A stretch of 64,000 nt of DNA, taken from Mycobacterium pseudokansasii. Its GTDB lineage: Bacteria > Actinomycetota > Actinomycetes > Mycobacteriales > Mycobacteriaceae. Of this stretch, positions 9,359 through 18,695 are shown piece by piece (within the stretch, counting starts at the first letter, position 1; each line of letters begins with the position of its first letter). Under the pieces are notes generated by a model, which worked only from the letters and a program-made list of their open reading frames with translations, had not been told where the DNA came from and did not search any database. The position numbers were made by a program, and so were the translations under genes. The stretch covers positions 3,844,325-3,908,324 of the forward strand of contig NZ_UPHU01000001.1 in the NCBI RefSeq assembly GCF_900566075.1. Reading direction: 5' to 3'.

Positions 9359-9673
9359 GTGATGTTGTGGGTGGTTCCTGAAGGGTTGGCGGGTGCGGCT
9401 AGCGCCGTCGAGGCGTTGAGCGCTCGGCTAGCGGCCGCGCATGCCGCTGCCACACCAGCGATTTCCGCGGTAATACCACCGGCGGCCGACCCGGTCTCGT
9501 TGAGCACCGCAGCAGGCTTTAGCGCCGGCGGTATCGAACACCTGGGCCTGGCCACCCAAGGAGTCGAAGAACTGACCCGCTCCGGAGTCGGCCTCGGCAC
9601 CGCCGGGGCCAGCTACGCCGCCGGCGATAGCGCAGCAGCACTGACCTACGGCCTAACAGGCGGTGCAATATGA
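9359..9673 (+). CDS. PE family protein, ESX-3 substrate type (copy 2)
   Basis: A 104-residue PE protein aligned without gaps to copies 1 and 3 ([12 protein letters not shown], then YAAGD secretion motif) but the most divergent of the three, e.g. [18 protein letters not shown] in the middle. GTG 9359 is chosen so that its length equals that of the other copies; ATG 9341 and ATG 9362 are alternatives. GGAAAGGG at 9343-9350 serves as ribosome site. Coupled by an ATGA overlap to the downstream PPE gene. Confidence 0.9.
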   Translation: MMLWVVPEGLAGAASAVEALSARLAAAHAAATPAISAVIPPAADPVSLSTAAGFSAGGIEHLGLATQGVEELTRSGVGLGTAGASYAAGDSAAALTYGLTGGAI

Positions 9674-10944
9674 GCGCACCCATCTGGATGGCCAGCCCAC
9701 CAGAAGTGCACTCAGCACTCCTCAGCGCCGGCCCCGGACCCGCCTCGCTGCTCACCGCCGCCACCCAATGGTGGTCGCTTAGCGCCGAATACGCCGCCGT
9801 CGCCGAAGAACTCAGCACCGCGCTGGCCGGGATGGAAGCTGTTAGCTGGCACGGCATGAGCGCCGAGATCTGCGCGGCCGCCTACGCGCCGTATCTGGCC
9901 TGGCTCACCCAAGCCAGCGCCGACAGCGCCGCCACCGCCACCGTCCACCACAGCGCCGCAACGGCCTACCTCAGCGCCCTCGCGGCAATGCCGACCCTGG
10001 GCGAACTGGCCGCCAACCACACCACCCACGCAGTCTTGCTGGCCACCAACTTCTTCGGCATCAACACCATCCCCATCGCCCTCAACGAAGCCGACTACCT
10101 GCGCATGTGGATCCAAGCCGCCACCACCATGAGCGCCTACGAAGCACTCTCGGCCACCGCACTGGCCACCACCCCCCACACCACCCCCGCACCCCTCATC
10201 ATCAAACCCGGCAGCACCATCGCCACCACCACCGCCCAAACCACCCTCACACCCTTCCCCTTGTGGGAGATCCTCGAATATATTGCCCGAGCTATCCTGA
10301 CCGAGATTATCCTCATTGTCGGATTCTGGGGTTTTCTTCTCACCGTCTGGGTTGTGCCATTCCTTTTTGTCGCCGCTGCGATAGCATTGTGGGCAGGTAA
10401 TGCCACTCTTGCGTATGATCTTGCTTTTGCAGCTACGTTTTGGTTGATCGCGATTCCGGTGTTCGGAATCTCGGGTGTGCTATTACCTATTGTTGCTCCC
10501 CTACATGTCATCGGGATCGTGATTGACTGGATCATCGGAAACTTGACTTTGATTGGTCCAGCGTTGGCGCCCTCAGCAGCTGCGGCATTGGCGTCGCCAA
10601 GTTCCGCTGTCGCTTCGAGCGCGGCCGCTCCTTTGATGGGTGTAGCTGCCGGCGCTCCGCTGGCGGCCACTCAAGTCGCTGCGGTGGAGCCGCTAGCCGG
10701 TATGCCGGCGTTGGCGTCGCAGGCGCAGCTGGTGTCGGCGGTGTCGGCGGGGCCTCAGGGTGTTGGCACCTTGGGGTTTGCTGGCACGGTTGAGCAGGGT
10801 GCTGGTGTGCACGCTGGCGGGTTGGCCACCGTGCGAGGTGCCGAGTTCGGTGACGGCGCGCAGCTGCCCATGTTGCCGGCCACCTGGCACCCGGATCCGG
10901 TTGGGACAGCCGCTGATAGCGGATTAGTCCTGGCTGCTCTGTGA
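9670..10944 (+). CDS. PPE family protein, PPE4/PPE47-like (copy 2)
   Basis: A 424-residue PPE protein ([19 protein letters not shown]). Residues up to about 197 are nearly identical to PPE copy 3, ending at TLTPFP. The following hydrophobic segment (about 198-295, helices such as IIGNLTLIG) is unrelated in detail to copies 1 and 3 and is AT-richer. The tail [19 protein letters not shown] is again shared with copy 3. It is thus a mosaic: conserved PE-binding head, private membrane core, conserved end. Expected to be exported by a type VII system encoded elsewhere. Confidence 0.92.
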   Translation: MSAPIWMASPPEVHSALLSAGPGPASLLTAATQWWSLSAEYAAVAEELSTALAGMEAVSWHGMSAEICAAAYAPYLAWLTQASADSAATATVHHSAATAYLSALAAMPTLGELAANHTTHAVLLATNFFGINTIPIALNEADYLRMWIQAATTMSAYEALSATALATTPHTTPAPLIIKPGSTIATTTAQTTLTPFPLWEILEYIARAILTEIILIVGFWGFLLTVWVVPFLFVAAAIALWAGNATLAYDLAFAATFWLIAIPVFGISGVLLPIVAPLHVIGIVIDWIIGNLTLIGPALAPSAAAALASPSSAVASSAAAPLMGVAAGAPLAATQVAAVEPLAGMPALASQAQLVSAVSAGPQGVGTLGFAGTVEQGAGVHAGGLATVRGAEFGDGAQLPMLPATWHPDPVGTAADSGLVLAAL

Positions 10945-11003
10945 TGTATCGCGCCCACATGGTCGCAAGAATTTAACAAGATCGAGTAGACAGGAGATAT
11001 GTT

Positions 11004-11297
11004 GTGAGCTTGTTGGATGCCCACATTCCGCAGTTGGTGGCGTCGCAGTCGGCGTTTGCCGCCAAGGCCGGGCTGATGCGTCACACCATCGGTTCGGCCG
11101 AGCAATCGGCGATGTCGGCGCAAGCGTTTCATCAGGGTGAGTCGGCCGCGGCGTTTCAGGCCGCGCACGCGAGGTTCGTCGAGGCCGCAGGCAAGGTCAA
11201 CGCCCTGCTAGACATCGCGCAGGCCAATCTGGGCGATGCTGCCGGGACTTACGTGGCCGCCGACGCTGCCGCGGCGTCAAGCTACACCGGATTCTGA
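11004..11297 (+). CDS. EsxG-like WXG100 protein (copy 2)
   Basis: A 97-residue near-duplicate of the first EsxG-like protein. Visible differences are few: Ser-Ala for Thr-Ala near residue 16, Ala for Thr at 19, and Gly for Ser near 61. It keeps the YVAAD secretion motif, a GTG start and the same ACAGGAGA leader. The 60-base leader downstream of PPE copy 2 parallels that after PPE copy 1, showing that the four-gene unit was duplicated whole. Confidence 0.95.
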   Translation: MSLLDAHIPQLVASQSAFAAKAGLMRHTIGSAEQSAMSAQAFHQGESAAAFQAAHARFVEAAGKVNALLDIAQANLGDAAGTYVAADAAAASSYTGF

Positions 11298-11334
11298 GTC
11301 GGTCACCACTACTCATTCTTGAAAGGAATTTGTG

Positions 11335-11625
11335 ATGTCACAAATTATGTACAACTACGCGGCGATGTTGGGTCACGCCGGGGATATGTCGGGATACGCG
11401 GGAACGCTTCAGGGCCTGGGTGCCGACATCGCTAGCGAACAATCCGCGCTGTCCAATGCATGGCAGGGTGACACCGGAATGACTTATCAGGGTTGGCAGG
11501 CCCAATGGAATGACGCCATGCAAGACCTGGTGCGCGCCTACCACTCGATGGCCTCCACTCACGAGTCCAACACGTTGGCGATGAACGCGCGCGACATCGC
11601 CGAAGCCGCCAAATGGGGAGGGTGA
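11335..11625 (+). CDS. EsxH-like (TB10.4 family) WXG100 protein (copy 2)
   Basis: A 96-residue protein identical to copy 1 except for its last residue (KWGG), although the DNA differs at many third-codon positions. Such protein identity over diverged codons indicates purifying selection on both copies. His14, His70, His76 and Glu77 are retained. ATG 11335 is preferred over the in-frame GTG immediately before it because MSQIMYN is the family start and GAAAGGAA lies at a suitable distance. Confidence 0.95.
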   Translation: MSQIMYNYAAMLGHAGDMSGYAGTLQGLGADIASEQSALSNAWQGDTGMTYQGWQAQWNDAMQDLVRAYHSMASTHESNTLAMNARDIAEAAKWGG

Positions 11626-11778
11626 ACCCCTGAGAAGGCAACGCGTCGACGGTGGTCAGCCGGTTGTCAATCGCTTGGCCGGACGCTCGAAAAACCATGC
11701 GGTATGAGACTATTGCAATGGTGCATTGTCTTCCATGGAACGGGCAGTGCCTGACTTTCGCAGCAAGGGGTTGTGACG

Positions 11779-12093
11779 GTGACGTTGTGGGTGGTTCCTG
11801 AGGGCTTGGCGGGCGCGGCCGCCGCGGTCGAGGCGTTGAGCGCTCGGCTGGCGGCCGCGCATGCCGCTGCCGCACCGATGATTTCAGCGGTGGTGGCACC
11901 GGCGGCCGATCCGGTCTCGGTGGGCACCGCGGCCGGCTTAAGCGCATGCGGTATCGAGCACGTGGGCGTGGCCACCGAGGGAGTCGAAGAGCTGACCCGC
12001 TCCGGAGTCGGCCTGGGTGCCGCCGGGATCAGCTACGCCGCCGGCGATAGCGCAGCAGCACTGACCTACGGCCTGGCCGGCGGCGGAGCATGA
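11779..12093 (+). CDS. PE family protein, ESX-3 substrate type (copy 3)
   Basis: A 104-residue PE protein that differs from copy 1 at only one visible residue (Ala for Gly in HAAAAPMIS), and the DNA is almost identical. GTG 11779 matches the copy 1 start; AAGGGG precedes it. YAAGD secretion motif present. Overlaps the PPE by ATGA. The region upstream (cgctcgaaaa... and gcggtat...) instead resembles that before copy 2, so a recombination boundary lies close to the start codon. Confidence 0.92.
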   Translation: MTLWVVPEGLAGAAAAVEALSARLAAAHAAAAPMISAVVAPAADPVSVGTAAGLSACGIEHVGVATEGVEELTRSGVGLGAAGISYAAGDSAAALTYGLAGGGA

Positions 12094-13340
12094 GCGCACC
12101 GGTCTGGATGGCCTCACCCCCGGAGGTGCACTCCGCGCTGCTCAGCGCCGGACCCGGGCCCGCCCCGCTGATCGCAGCCGCCACCCAATGGTCGTCGCTT
12201 AGCGCCGAATACGCCGCCGTCGCCGAAGAACTCAGCACCGCGCTGGCCGGGATGGAAGCTGTTAGCTGGCACGGCATGAGCGCCGAGATCTGCGCGGCCG
12301 CCTACGCGCCGTATCTGGCCTGGCTGACCCAAGCCAGCGCCGACAGCGCCGCCACCGCCACCGTCCACCACAGCGCCGCAACGGCCTACCTCAGCGCCCT
12401 CGCGGCAATGCCGACCCTGGGCGAACTGGCCGCCAACCACACCACCCACGCAGTCTTGCTGGCCACCAACTTCTTCGGCATCAACACCATCCCCATCGCC
12501 CTCAACGAAGCCGACTACCTGCGCATGTGGATCCAAGCCGCCACCACCATGAGCGCCTACGAAGCACTCTCGGCCACCGCACTGGCCACCACCCCCCACA
12601 CCACCCCCGCACCCCTCATCATCAAACCCGGCAGCACCATCGCCACCACCACCGCCCAAACCACCCTCACACCCTTCCCATGGCAACAAATCACCGAGCT
12701 TCTGGACTATGTAGGCCGGCTGCTATGGGAAGTACTTCCAACATTGCTGTCGGAACTCATTCCGCTCGGATTCGCGGTGCTTTGGCTGGCGTTAGATGTC
12801 TTGACTCTTAATGTAATTGGGCTGGTGCTCCAATTAATCGAAGATGCTCCCCTATTCATCCAGTTTGGTATAAATTGCTTGCTGGTCGCGTACTTCTTGG
12901 CCTACGGGTACTTCGGTGTCGTAGAGATCCTGCTCGAGTGGGTGATCGGGAATGTCTTGGGTGTCTCTCCCCTGTTAGCCGGGATGTTGGCTGGCGGTGT
13001 CGCTCCCCAGATGGCCGGCGTCCCGGGTGTGGGCCTGGCCACTGCGACCGCTCCATTGACGGCTATGGCTGCGGCAACCCCGGTGGCGGCCGCCGAAGTC
13101 GCTGCGGTGGAGCCGGTGGCGGGTATTTCGGCGGTGGTGCCCCAGTCACAGTTGGTGTCGGTGACGGCTGGCCACCAGGGTGCCGGGCCATTAGGATTTG
13201 CGGGCACCGCCGAACAAGGGGCCGGCGTGCAAGCTGGCGGTTTGGCCACCGTACGTGGTGCCGAGTTCGGTGATGGCGCGCAGCTGCCCATGTTGCCGGC
13301 CACCTGGCATCCGCAGCCGGCGGCGGCGGTTGGGGTGTAG
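12090..13340 (+). CDS. PPE family protein, PPE4/PPE47-like (copy 3)
   Basis: A 416-residue PPE protein with three-part ancestry. Its first 25 or so codons match PPE copy 1 ([16 protein letters not shown]), codons about 30-197 match copy 2 almost base for base, and from [13 protein letters not shown] the hydrophobic core is private; the end again matches copy 2 ([19 protein letters not shown]). No EsxG/EsxH pair follows, unlike the first two units, so this is a truncated third unit. Probably exported with PE copy 3. Confidence 0.92.
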   Translation: MSAPVWMASPPEVHSALLSAGPGPAPLIAAATQWSSLSAEYAAVAEELSTALAGMEAVSWHGMSAEICAAAYAPYLAWLTQASADSAATATVHHSAATAYLSALAAMPTLGELAANHTTHAVLLATNFFGINTIPIALNEADYLRMWIQAATTMSAYEALSATALATTPHTTPAPLIIKPGSTIATTTAQTTLTPFPWQQITELLDYVGRLLWEVLPTLLSELIPLGFAVLWLALDVLTLNVIGLVLQLIEDAPLFIQFGINCLLVAYFLAYGYFGVVEILLEWVIGNVLGVSPLLAGMLAGGVAPQMAGVPGVGLATATAPLTAMAAATPVAAAEVAAVEPVAGISAVVPQSQLVSVTAGHQGAGPLGFAGTAEQGAGVQAGGLATVRGAEFGDGAQLPMLPATWHPQPAAAVGV

Positions 13341-13660
13341 CGGTCCCGGCTTTTTCATGCTGGTTGATCTAAAATTGCCGGCATTGATCGGAAACGACTT
13401 CCCGAACTGCTGTAATTCGTTTTGCTGAGGACCGAGTCGGTCGAACTGCTTAGGCCGCGCTTTGATGGCGGTAGTTTGATATCAATCGAATCTGCGATCG
13501 GAATAATCGTCATGGCCATCTTTCAGCAGAAGTTTCGGTTAATATACTCATCGATCTCCTCGATCAACCAATAGCCAAAAGTTATTGACTTACATCAGCT
13601 CACAGGCATTTGTCCGGGAATGAACAGTCCACATTCAGATAACACGATTAAAATCTCTAC
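13341..13660. other. AT-rich intergenic region after the PE/PPE array
   Basis: About 320 bases, clearly AT-richer than its surroundings, with no supported gene. There is no remnant of an esxG/esxH pair where one would be expected from the repeat pattern. It likely contains the promoter for the small membrane protein; TTAATATACT at about 13540-13552 is a possible -10 area but I cannot assign it firmly. Confidence 0.5.
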
Positions 13661-13981
13661 GTGATTGAAACATCCAAGACTCCCGTCAATGAAGTATCTG
13701 ACACCGTAGCTCCTGCACCGACAATGGTCTCGCAAAAATCGGAGACCCCAAAGATTTTCAAAGCCGCGGCGTGGGTAACCGTTGTCGTCGGGACCCTAGT
13801 GGTCGTTGCCGCAATATTCTTTGCTGGCTTTGGGATGGCTGTCTATAGCGAACATGCCGGCGGCTCCCATCACCATCAGCGCGAATATCCCGCGATGGTG
13901 ATGGAAATTCCGAACGGCGGCCACGGTGTGCCCAACCACGCGCAACCTTCACCCGCGCCTTCTCCCACGCCAGGCCGTTAG
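13661..13981 (+). CDS. Small single-pass membrane protein of unknown function
   Basis: 106 residues from a GTG start. Layout: Thr/Ser/Pro-rich N-terminus (about 1-30), one strong membrane helix (about 37-62, VTVVVGTLVVVAAIFFAGFG), then an outer tail with a His cluster (GGSHHHQ) and a Pro-rich end. The topology fits an exported metal-touching or wall-spanning peptide, but no family is recognised. No clear ribosome site precedes the GTG, so it may be leaderless. It is followed immediately by the palindromic terminator. Confidence 0.6.
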   Translation: MIETSKTPVNEVSDTVAPAPTMVSQKSETPKIFKAAAWVTVVVGTLVVVAAIFFAGFGMAVYSEHAGGSHHHQREYPAMVMEIPNGGHGVPNHAQPSPAPSPTPGR

Positions 13982-13996
13982 AATCGCTCAACCCGA

Positions 13997-14027
13997 ATAG
14001 CCCAGTGCTCAGTGAGCACTGGGCTAT
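13997..14027. terminator. Palindromic bidirectional terminator (15-bp arms)
   Basis: A perfect inverted repeat with 15-base arms (13997-14011 and 14013-14027) around a single base, folding into a GC-rich hairpin of about 11 pairs with a small loop. It sits 16 bases after the membrane protein stop and about 30 bases beyond the stop of the convergent formyltransferase remnant, so it can serve both. Confidence 0.8.
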
Positions 14028-14056
14028 CAAACCATTTCGACCCTTCGGCAAAGACA

Positions 14057-14656
14057 TCAGTCACGCAACGGGACCCCGACGCAGTCGACGATCGCGCCGG
14101 TGTCGAACTCGACGTCGACGTGGTGAAGGGTCCACGCCGCATAGTCCTCCTGGTTCAACATCGACCATGCAAAAGGATTGACGCCACGACATGACGGCAG
14201 GCGACCGGGGTGCAGGTTGAGGAATGACCGGCACGGCCGACTGGAAAAGCACGGCGATTGTTGCCGTGCTGAACTTCTGGCAACAACGCACCGATACCGT
14301 GATGTCCGGTCGGATGCGGTCGAGCAGTTCGTGGCTCTGGATACCGTTGACATCAACAAGCTCGTAGGCATCGATGGCTTCGCCGGCGCAGGTCCGCCAG
14401 CCATTGATCGTGTTGAGAAGCGGCCGGGTCGAGGCGGGGGATGGGTGACGCCGCAAGTGTCGGTAGGCCACCGTTGGAGGAGTTCATACTCGAGGAATAA
14501 CAAGCGCTGCAGCTGAGGAGGGGCTGTCTTGCGGATCCGTGCGCGAGTAAACAGTAATGTGCACCGTCCGCCGTAGTCTATTGTTCGCCAAGTGATTTCG
14601 ACGCTGACGAGATGACTGACAATATCGCTCCCAACAATGAGCGCGATGTTGGCAGT
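14057..14656 (-). pseudogene. Formyltransferase (PF00551-type) remnant with at least two frameshifts
   Basis: Pieces of one formyltransferase are spread over more than one minus-strand frame. The frame ending at 14057 begins at about 14650 with NIALIVGSDIVSHL and FTRARIRKTAPPQLQRL, a typical N-terminus. Sequence then continues in another frame (VNGIQSHELLDRIRPD, VSVRCCQKFS), and near 14227 returns to the first frame for the signature NLHPGRLPSCRG and VEFDTGAIVD, stopping at VPLRD. Removing one base near 14227 joins QSAVPV to FLNLHPG cleanly. A recognisable start codon is missing. Intact relatives transfer formyl groups to amino sugars or tRNA; sugar N-formylation for surface glycolipids is a plausible lost role. 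Confidence 0.8.
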
Positions 14657-15082
14657 TGCAGGCGGTTCCGAAATCTGACTCACCAATATAATTGCATTAT
14701 GGCGTGTGTTTTTCGTCGAGCGCCCCAGGCCTCGTGACAGCCGGGGAGAGCACCCTATTCCTACGCTTATTGCAGGCGGGAATCCGTACACGATGACTCA
14801 CTGAGAGTGATCAGGCGAGCAAATTTGTTGCTGCGTTCACAAACGGCACCACAGAGCATTTGCCGAGTGATTACAGCCAAGGTATGAGACAGATCCGGAT
14901 TATCACTGCAGATTGAATGACAGTTTGTTGAAAGTCCTGGTTGACCTTGCCGCAGGGACTTACGACTGCCACAGCGGGGTCCTTGTGCCCTGGCCGGCTG
15001 CGCGCTTCGCCAGAGAGCATTTCCGTACGAGCCTCGCCCCGATAGCGCTTAACCGGCAAGGCTTCCGGATGGGAGCCACACG
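14657..15082. other. Intergenic region between formyltransferase remnant and WS/DGAT
   Basis: About 425 bases without a supportable gene. It would hold the lost promoter of the remnant and the promoter of the downstream acyltransferase. I see no repeat or RNA structure worth naming. Confidence 0.4.
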
Positions 15083-16483
15083 ATGACCAAACCGATTCCG
15101 CCACTGGATCTTTCATGGCTGTTGCTGGAGTCGCCGGCCGGCACCACGCACGTCGGCGCCATGCTGCTGTTCAAAAAGCCTGCCGGTCGCGACCCCGTGG
15201 CCGAGCTGGTGCAGACCTATCGGGAGTACTCTCCGGCACCGCCGTTCAACTATGTGCCCGAACTTCTGGTTCGCGGTGCGCCCCATTTCAGGGAAGTTTC
15301 GGCCTGGGATCCGCACTACCACATCGGACACCTGTCGCTTCCTGCCGGCGCCTGCTACGACGACCTCCTGCGCCTGGTTGCCGATTTGCACGAGCCGCAA
15401 CTCGACCGGCACCGGCCGCTATTCCGCTGCTGGGTGATCGATGGACTACCGGATGAGATGTTCGCGATCTACACCAAGACTCATCACTCGATCATCGACG
15501 GCGAATCGGGCCTGAAGCGGCTCTACGCAGGCCTGAGTACCTCCGATCGCTCCCCCATCCTTGAGCCCGCGTTCGCGCTGGGCGCGCCGGCAGCGCAACC
15601 GCACTCGTCGACTGGACTCAACCACAAGGTTGCCGGTTCGATTCGAGGCGCAGTCACCGAACTCGTGGCACTCAACCAGGTCGCGGTCGGTGCGTTACGT
15701 AAGGTGCTCGCCGGTCTGCTCGGCTCGCATCTCGAGGGCAACCTGCCGTTCGTGGCGCAGCATGCTCCCACCAACGCTCCACTCGAAATGGGGCGGCGAT
15801 TCGCCACACTCACGTTGCCGCTCGCCGAAATGCGTGCGGTCGGCCACCACTTCGGCGCCACCCTCAACGACGTCGCGGCCAGCGTCATCGACGGCGGTCT
15901 GCATGCTTACCTGCGCGAGACCGACCGCGCGTTCGGGCACCCGTTCATCGCGATGTGCCCGGTGTCGCTGCGGAGCGATGACGACACCGCGATCGGCACC
16001 CGGGTGTCGGCGATGTTCGTGCGACTCGGCGAGCCGCGAGCGAGCATGCCGGAACGCATCCGCGAGGTGGTGGATTCGGTCGCCACCGCCAAGAAGGAAC
16101 TCGCCGCCATGTCCAAGGAGGCCGCGATGACCTACGCGGTCGGACTCGTCGCGCTGGCGGGCCTTGGCGCGTCCACACATCTGGATCGCATCGGCCATCC
16201 GGCATGCAATCTCGTCATCTCCAACGTCGCAGGCGTCAAGGAAACCCGGTACCTCAACGGAGCCCGCCTGCTGGGCATCTACCCGGTCTCGGCGCTCGCC
16301 GCCTCGATCGGGCTCAATGTCACCATGGCGTCCTACCACGACAGTATGGATTTCGGCTTCATCGCCAACGCTGCGGCGATCGACGACCCCACGCGCCTCG
16401 CCCGCCTGACGCTGCAGGCCTACCAGGAGCTGAAGGACGCCGCGGCAACACGGTCCACGCGACCGAGCCGCGCATCTTCCTGA
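15083..16483 (+). CDS. Wax ester synthase/diacylglycerol acyltransferase (WS/DGAT)
   Basis: 466 residues. The catalytic HHxxxDG motif is present as HHSIIDG (His134-Gly140), in the N-terminal acyl-CoA-dependent condensation-fold half; the C-terminal half contains PLAEMRAVGHHFGATLNDV and the NLVISNVAG motif of the family. These enzymes esterify diacylglycerol or long-chain alcohols with acyl-CoA for storage lipid in mycobacteria. It starts MTKPIPPLDLSWLLLES instead of the commoner MxxLxxLDAxF, so it belongs to a divergent subgroup. GGGAG lies just ahead of the ATG. Confidence 0.92.
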   Translation: MTKPIPPLDLSWLLLESPAGTTHVGAMLLFKKPAGRDPVAELVQTYREYSPAPPFNYVPELLVRGAPHFREVSAWDPHYHIGHLSLPAGACYDDLLRLVADLHEPQLDRHRPLFRCWVIDGLPDEMFAIYTKTHHSIIDGESGLKRLYAGLSTSDRSPILEPAFALGAPAAQPHSSTGLNHKVAGSIRGAVTELVALNQVAVGALRKVLAGLLGSHLEGNLPFVAQHAPTNAPLEMGRRFATLTLPLAEMRAVGHHFGATLNDVAASVIDGGLHAYLRETDRAFGHPFIAMCPVSLRSDDDTAIGTRVSAMFVRLGEPRASMPERIREVVDSVATAKKELAAMSKEAAMTYAVGLVALAGLGASTHLDRIGHPACNLVISNVAGVKETRYLNGARLLGIYPVSALAASIGLNVTMASYHDSMDFGFIANAAAIDDPTRLARLTLQAYQELKDAAATRSTRPSRASS

Positions 16484-16602
16484 AGCCGGCACGCTAACGT
16501 CTCAGCCACACCCGGGTCGGCGAAACTCGTTGCCACATAAGGCGATTACAACACCGCACACTCGGCCGGCACCTCGGATTCGACAGCCCGCGATTGCCGC
16601 AG

Positions 16603-17091
16603 CTAGTCGGCCGGCGTAAACCGGACCACGGCCCAATTCAGGCGTTCGGCCGCCTCGGCAAACTCTTCAAGGGTGGGTATGCGCTTGTCGCGGAACTTCA
16701 ACCCGATGATCAGTTGCGCGCGCCGCAACCCATAGGACTCGGCGCAGCGGTGCACCATCTCGGCGACGGTCGCGCGATCTTCGATGAGTTCGCCACGCAT
16801 GGTCATCGGCATGCCGTCGTGGTGGATCTCGGCCGTGGCACCGTCGCGAAAGTTGTTCTTCCATCGCATACGGGTGAGGACGAAAAGACCGTCGTCCGAC
16901 CAATGGGCGCTTATCGGTATCGAATACTGACGACCAGTCTTGCGCCCGGTGAAGCTCAACACCATGAAATGCTTACCCGCCGAGCCCCCGAAAGGGGTGC
17001 GCAGCAACAGGTTTACCAGCGGGCGAATGATAGTGAGCGCGCGCTGCCCCCCGTCGCTGACACCTTCGACCGCATGCAATTGTTTTGACAT
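16603..17091 (-). CDS. Deazaflavin (F420)-dependent nitroreductase family protein
   Basis: 162 residues of the split-barrel Ddn/DUF385 family, which uses F420H2 to reduce quinones, nitro compounds and other electrophiles. The signature FTGRKTGRQYSIPI lies at about 47-60 and is followed by the usual beta strands (DGLFVLTRMRWKNNF). The C-terminal helix region is longer than in Ddn itself. Start ATG 17091. Convergent with the upstream WS/DGAT and co-oriented with the next one. Substrate unknown. Confidence 0.85.
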   Translation of the reverse strand: MSKQLHAVEGVSDGGQRALTIIRPLVNLLLRTPFGGSAGKHFMVLSFTGRKTGRQYSIPISAHWSDDGLFVLTRMRWKNNFRDGATAEIHHDGMPMTMRGELIEDRATVAEMVHRCAESYGLRRAQLIIGLKFRDKRIPTLEEFAEAAERLNWAVVRFTPAD

Positions 17092-17172
17092 GCTAGATGT
17101 TATATCAGCTAAGTTTCTTGCCCGCCACCCGAGGGCTTTCGCAGGCCTTCGCAGCCGCGCAGCTCACATCAG

Positions 17173-18588
17173 TCACCCGGCAGCGCGCGGCTTGGACCCT
17201 CGCTTGCCCCGGCGCGCCCGGCTGATCTCGAGAAGCCGCGTCACCCCGTCCTCGATGCCTGCCGCCAACGCCTCGATATCGGGCGCGGTGTCGTAGTCCG
17301 CCATGATGCCGAAGACGAAATTGTCGGCGTAGCTGACCATCGCCACGCCGGTGCGCAACTGCAAAGCGATCGGCGGGATCGGCAGCATTTCCAGCACCCG
17401 CCGCCCCATCAGCTTCTGTTCGCGTCGCGGGCCGGGAACGTTGGTCGCCAACCCCACCACCGCCCGCTGCGGCAGGTGGCTGAGCAACCGAATCGTCCAC
17501 GCCGAGAACACAAATGGGATGTTCTTGGCCGCCGAAACCACGGCGTTGCCGCCTTCGCGTTGACCGCTGCCTTTCGCCCGGGTGAGTCGGCTGTGCACTA
17601 GCCGCAGCTGCTGCACCGGGTCCGGCTCATCGACCGGCAGCAACGGCAGCATCGCCGAGACCTGATTGTCGGCCCGGTTGAACTGGTTCGCTCCGCGCAC
17701 CGACACCGGGACAAGGGTGCGCAGCGAGTCGCGGCCGGGGTGTTCCCCCCGCGCAAGCATCAGCCTGCGGTAGCTGTCGGTGATCGCCGCCAGCGCAACG
17801 TCGTTGAGCGTCACACCAAACGCCTGGGCAACTTCGCGCACGTCAGCCAACCGGACCCGGGCCGCATGGTAGCGCCGCATCGCGGTGACCCGTCCGTGCA
17901 ACGACGAATCCGGCGCCGGACTGAGCAGACTGCCCGCCAGTTCGGCCGCGCCCACCGCGACATGCTCGACGACGCTCGCGGCGCCCAATGTACTGCGCAC
18001 CATCCCGCTCACCCAGCTCAACGGGTTGAGGCTGATCTTCGGCAGGCCAAGCCCATGCCGATCGGGTTCCTTCGCGGCCCGGATATCGGTGGCGAAAGAG
18101 TCGCTGCCGCCCCCGTTACTGCCACCGTCGTTGAACCGCGCCAACATCTGCGCGGTCGCGATGCCGTCGGCCATGCAGTGGTGCAGCTTGGTCAGCACCG
18201 CCCAGCGGTCATCGCTGAGCCCCTCGATCATGAAGCAGTCCCATAGCGGGCGCTCGCGGTCAAGCCGGCGCTCCATCACGGTGGCGATCATTTCGAACAG
18301 TTCGGCGTCCCCGCCGGGGTGCGGCAAGGCGAGGCGATGCAGGTGCCGCGAAATGTCGAAATGTGGGTCATCCACCCACTCGGGTGGACCGAGATCCAGC
18401 GGGTGCGTCCGCAGGATCTGCCTGAACCGCGGAATCACCGAAGCCCGCTCGACCAGACCCGAGACGAACTCTTCGAATGCCGGGACAGGCCCTTCGATGA
18501 TCGACAAACCGCCGATCGCCAGGCTCACATGTGGATCGGAGTCTTCGACCTCGAGAAAAGCGGCATCCAGGGCGGTCAAATGCTCCAT
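17173..18588 (-). CDS. Wax ester synthase/diacylglycerol acyltransferase (WS/DGAT)
   Basis: 471 residues starting MEHLTALDAAFLEVED, the canonical opening of the family. The HHxxxDG catalytic motif is HHCMADG (136-142). NDVALAAI and GLATNVPGP mark the C-terminal half. Storage triacylglycerol or wax ester synthesis from acyl-CoA at the membrane face is expected. Divergent from the GltD-like operon; the two starts are about 110 bases apart, so the promoters share this short region. Confidence 0.93.
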   Translation of the reverse strand: MEHLTALDAAFLEVEDSDPHVSLAIGGLSIIEGPVPAFEEFVSGLVERASVIPRFRQILRTHPLDLGPPEWVDDPHFDISRHLHRLALPHPGGDAELFEMIATVMERRLDRERPLWDCFMIEGLSDDRWAVLTKLHHCMADGIATAQMLARFNDGGSNGGGSDSFATDIRAAKEPDRHGLGLPKISLNPLSWVSGMVRSTLGAASVVEHVAVGAAELAGSLLSPAPDSSLHGRVTAMRRYHAARVRLADVREVAQAFGVTLNDVALAAITDSYRRLMLARGEHPGRDSLRTLVPVSVRGANQFNRADNQVSAMLPLLPVDEPDPVQQLRLVHSRLTRAKGSGQREGGNAVVSAAKNIPFVFSAWTIRLLSHLPQRAVVGLATNVPGPRREQKLMGRRVLEMLPIPPIALQLRTGVAMVSYADNFVFGIMADYDTAPDIEALAAGIEDGVTRLLEISRARRGKRGSKPRAAG

Positions 18589-18695
18589 CCCGCTACTGTC
18601 CGCCGTTGCGCGCTCTCCGATCAGAGTCGGAAGTCCTCACCTTGAGGGCCAAACGAAAGCAGCACAGCCGCACAACGAGTCCTATCGTCAGCACC

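Noticed and set aside
13341..13660. A third EsxG/EsxH pair or its remnant after PPE copy 3
   Set aside because: Expected from the repeat pattern, but none of the six frames shows EsxG or EsxH motifs; the DNA is AT-rich and empty.
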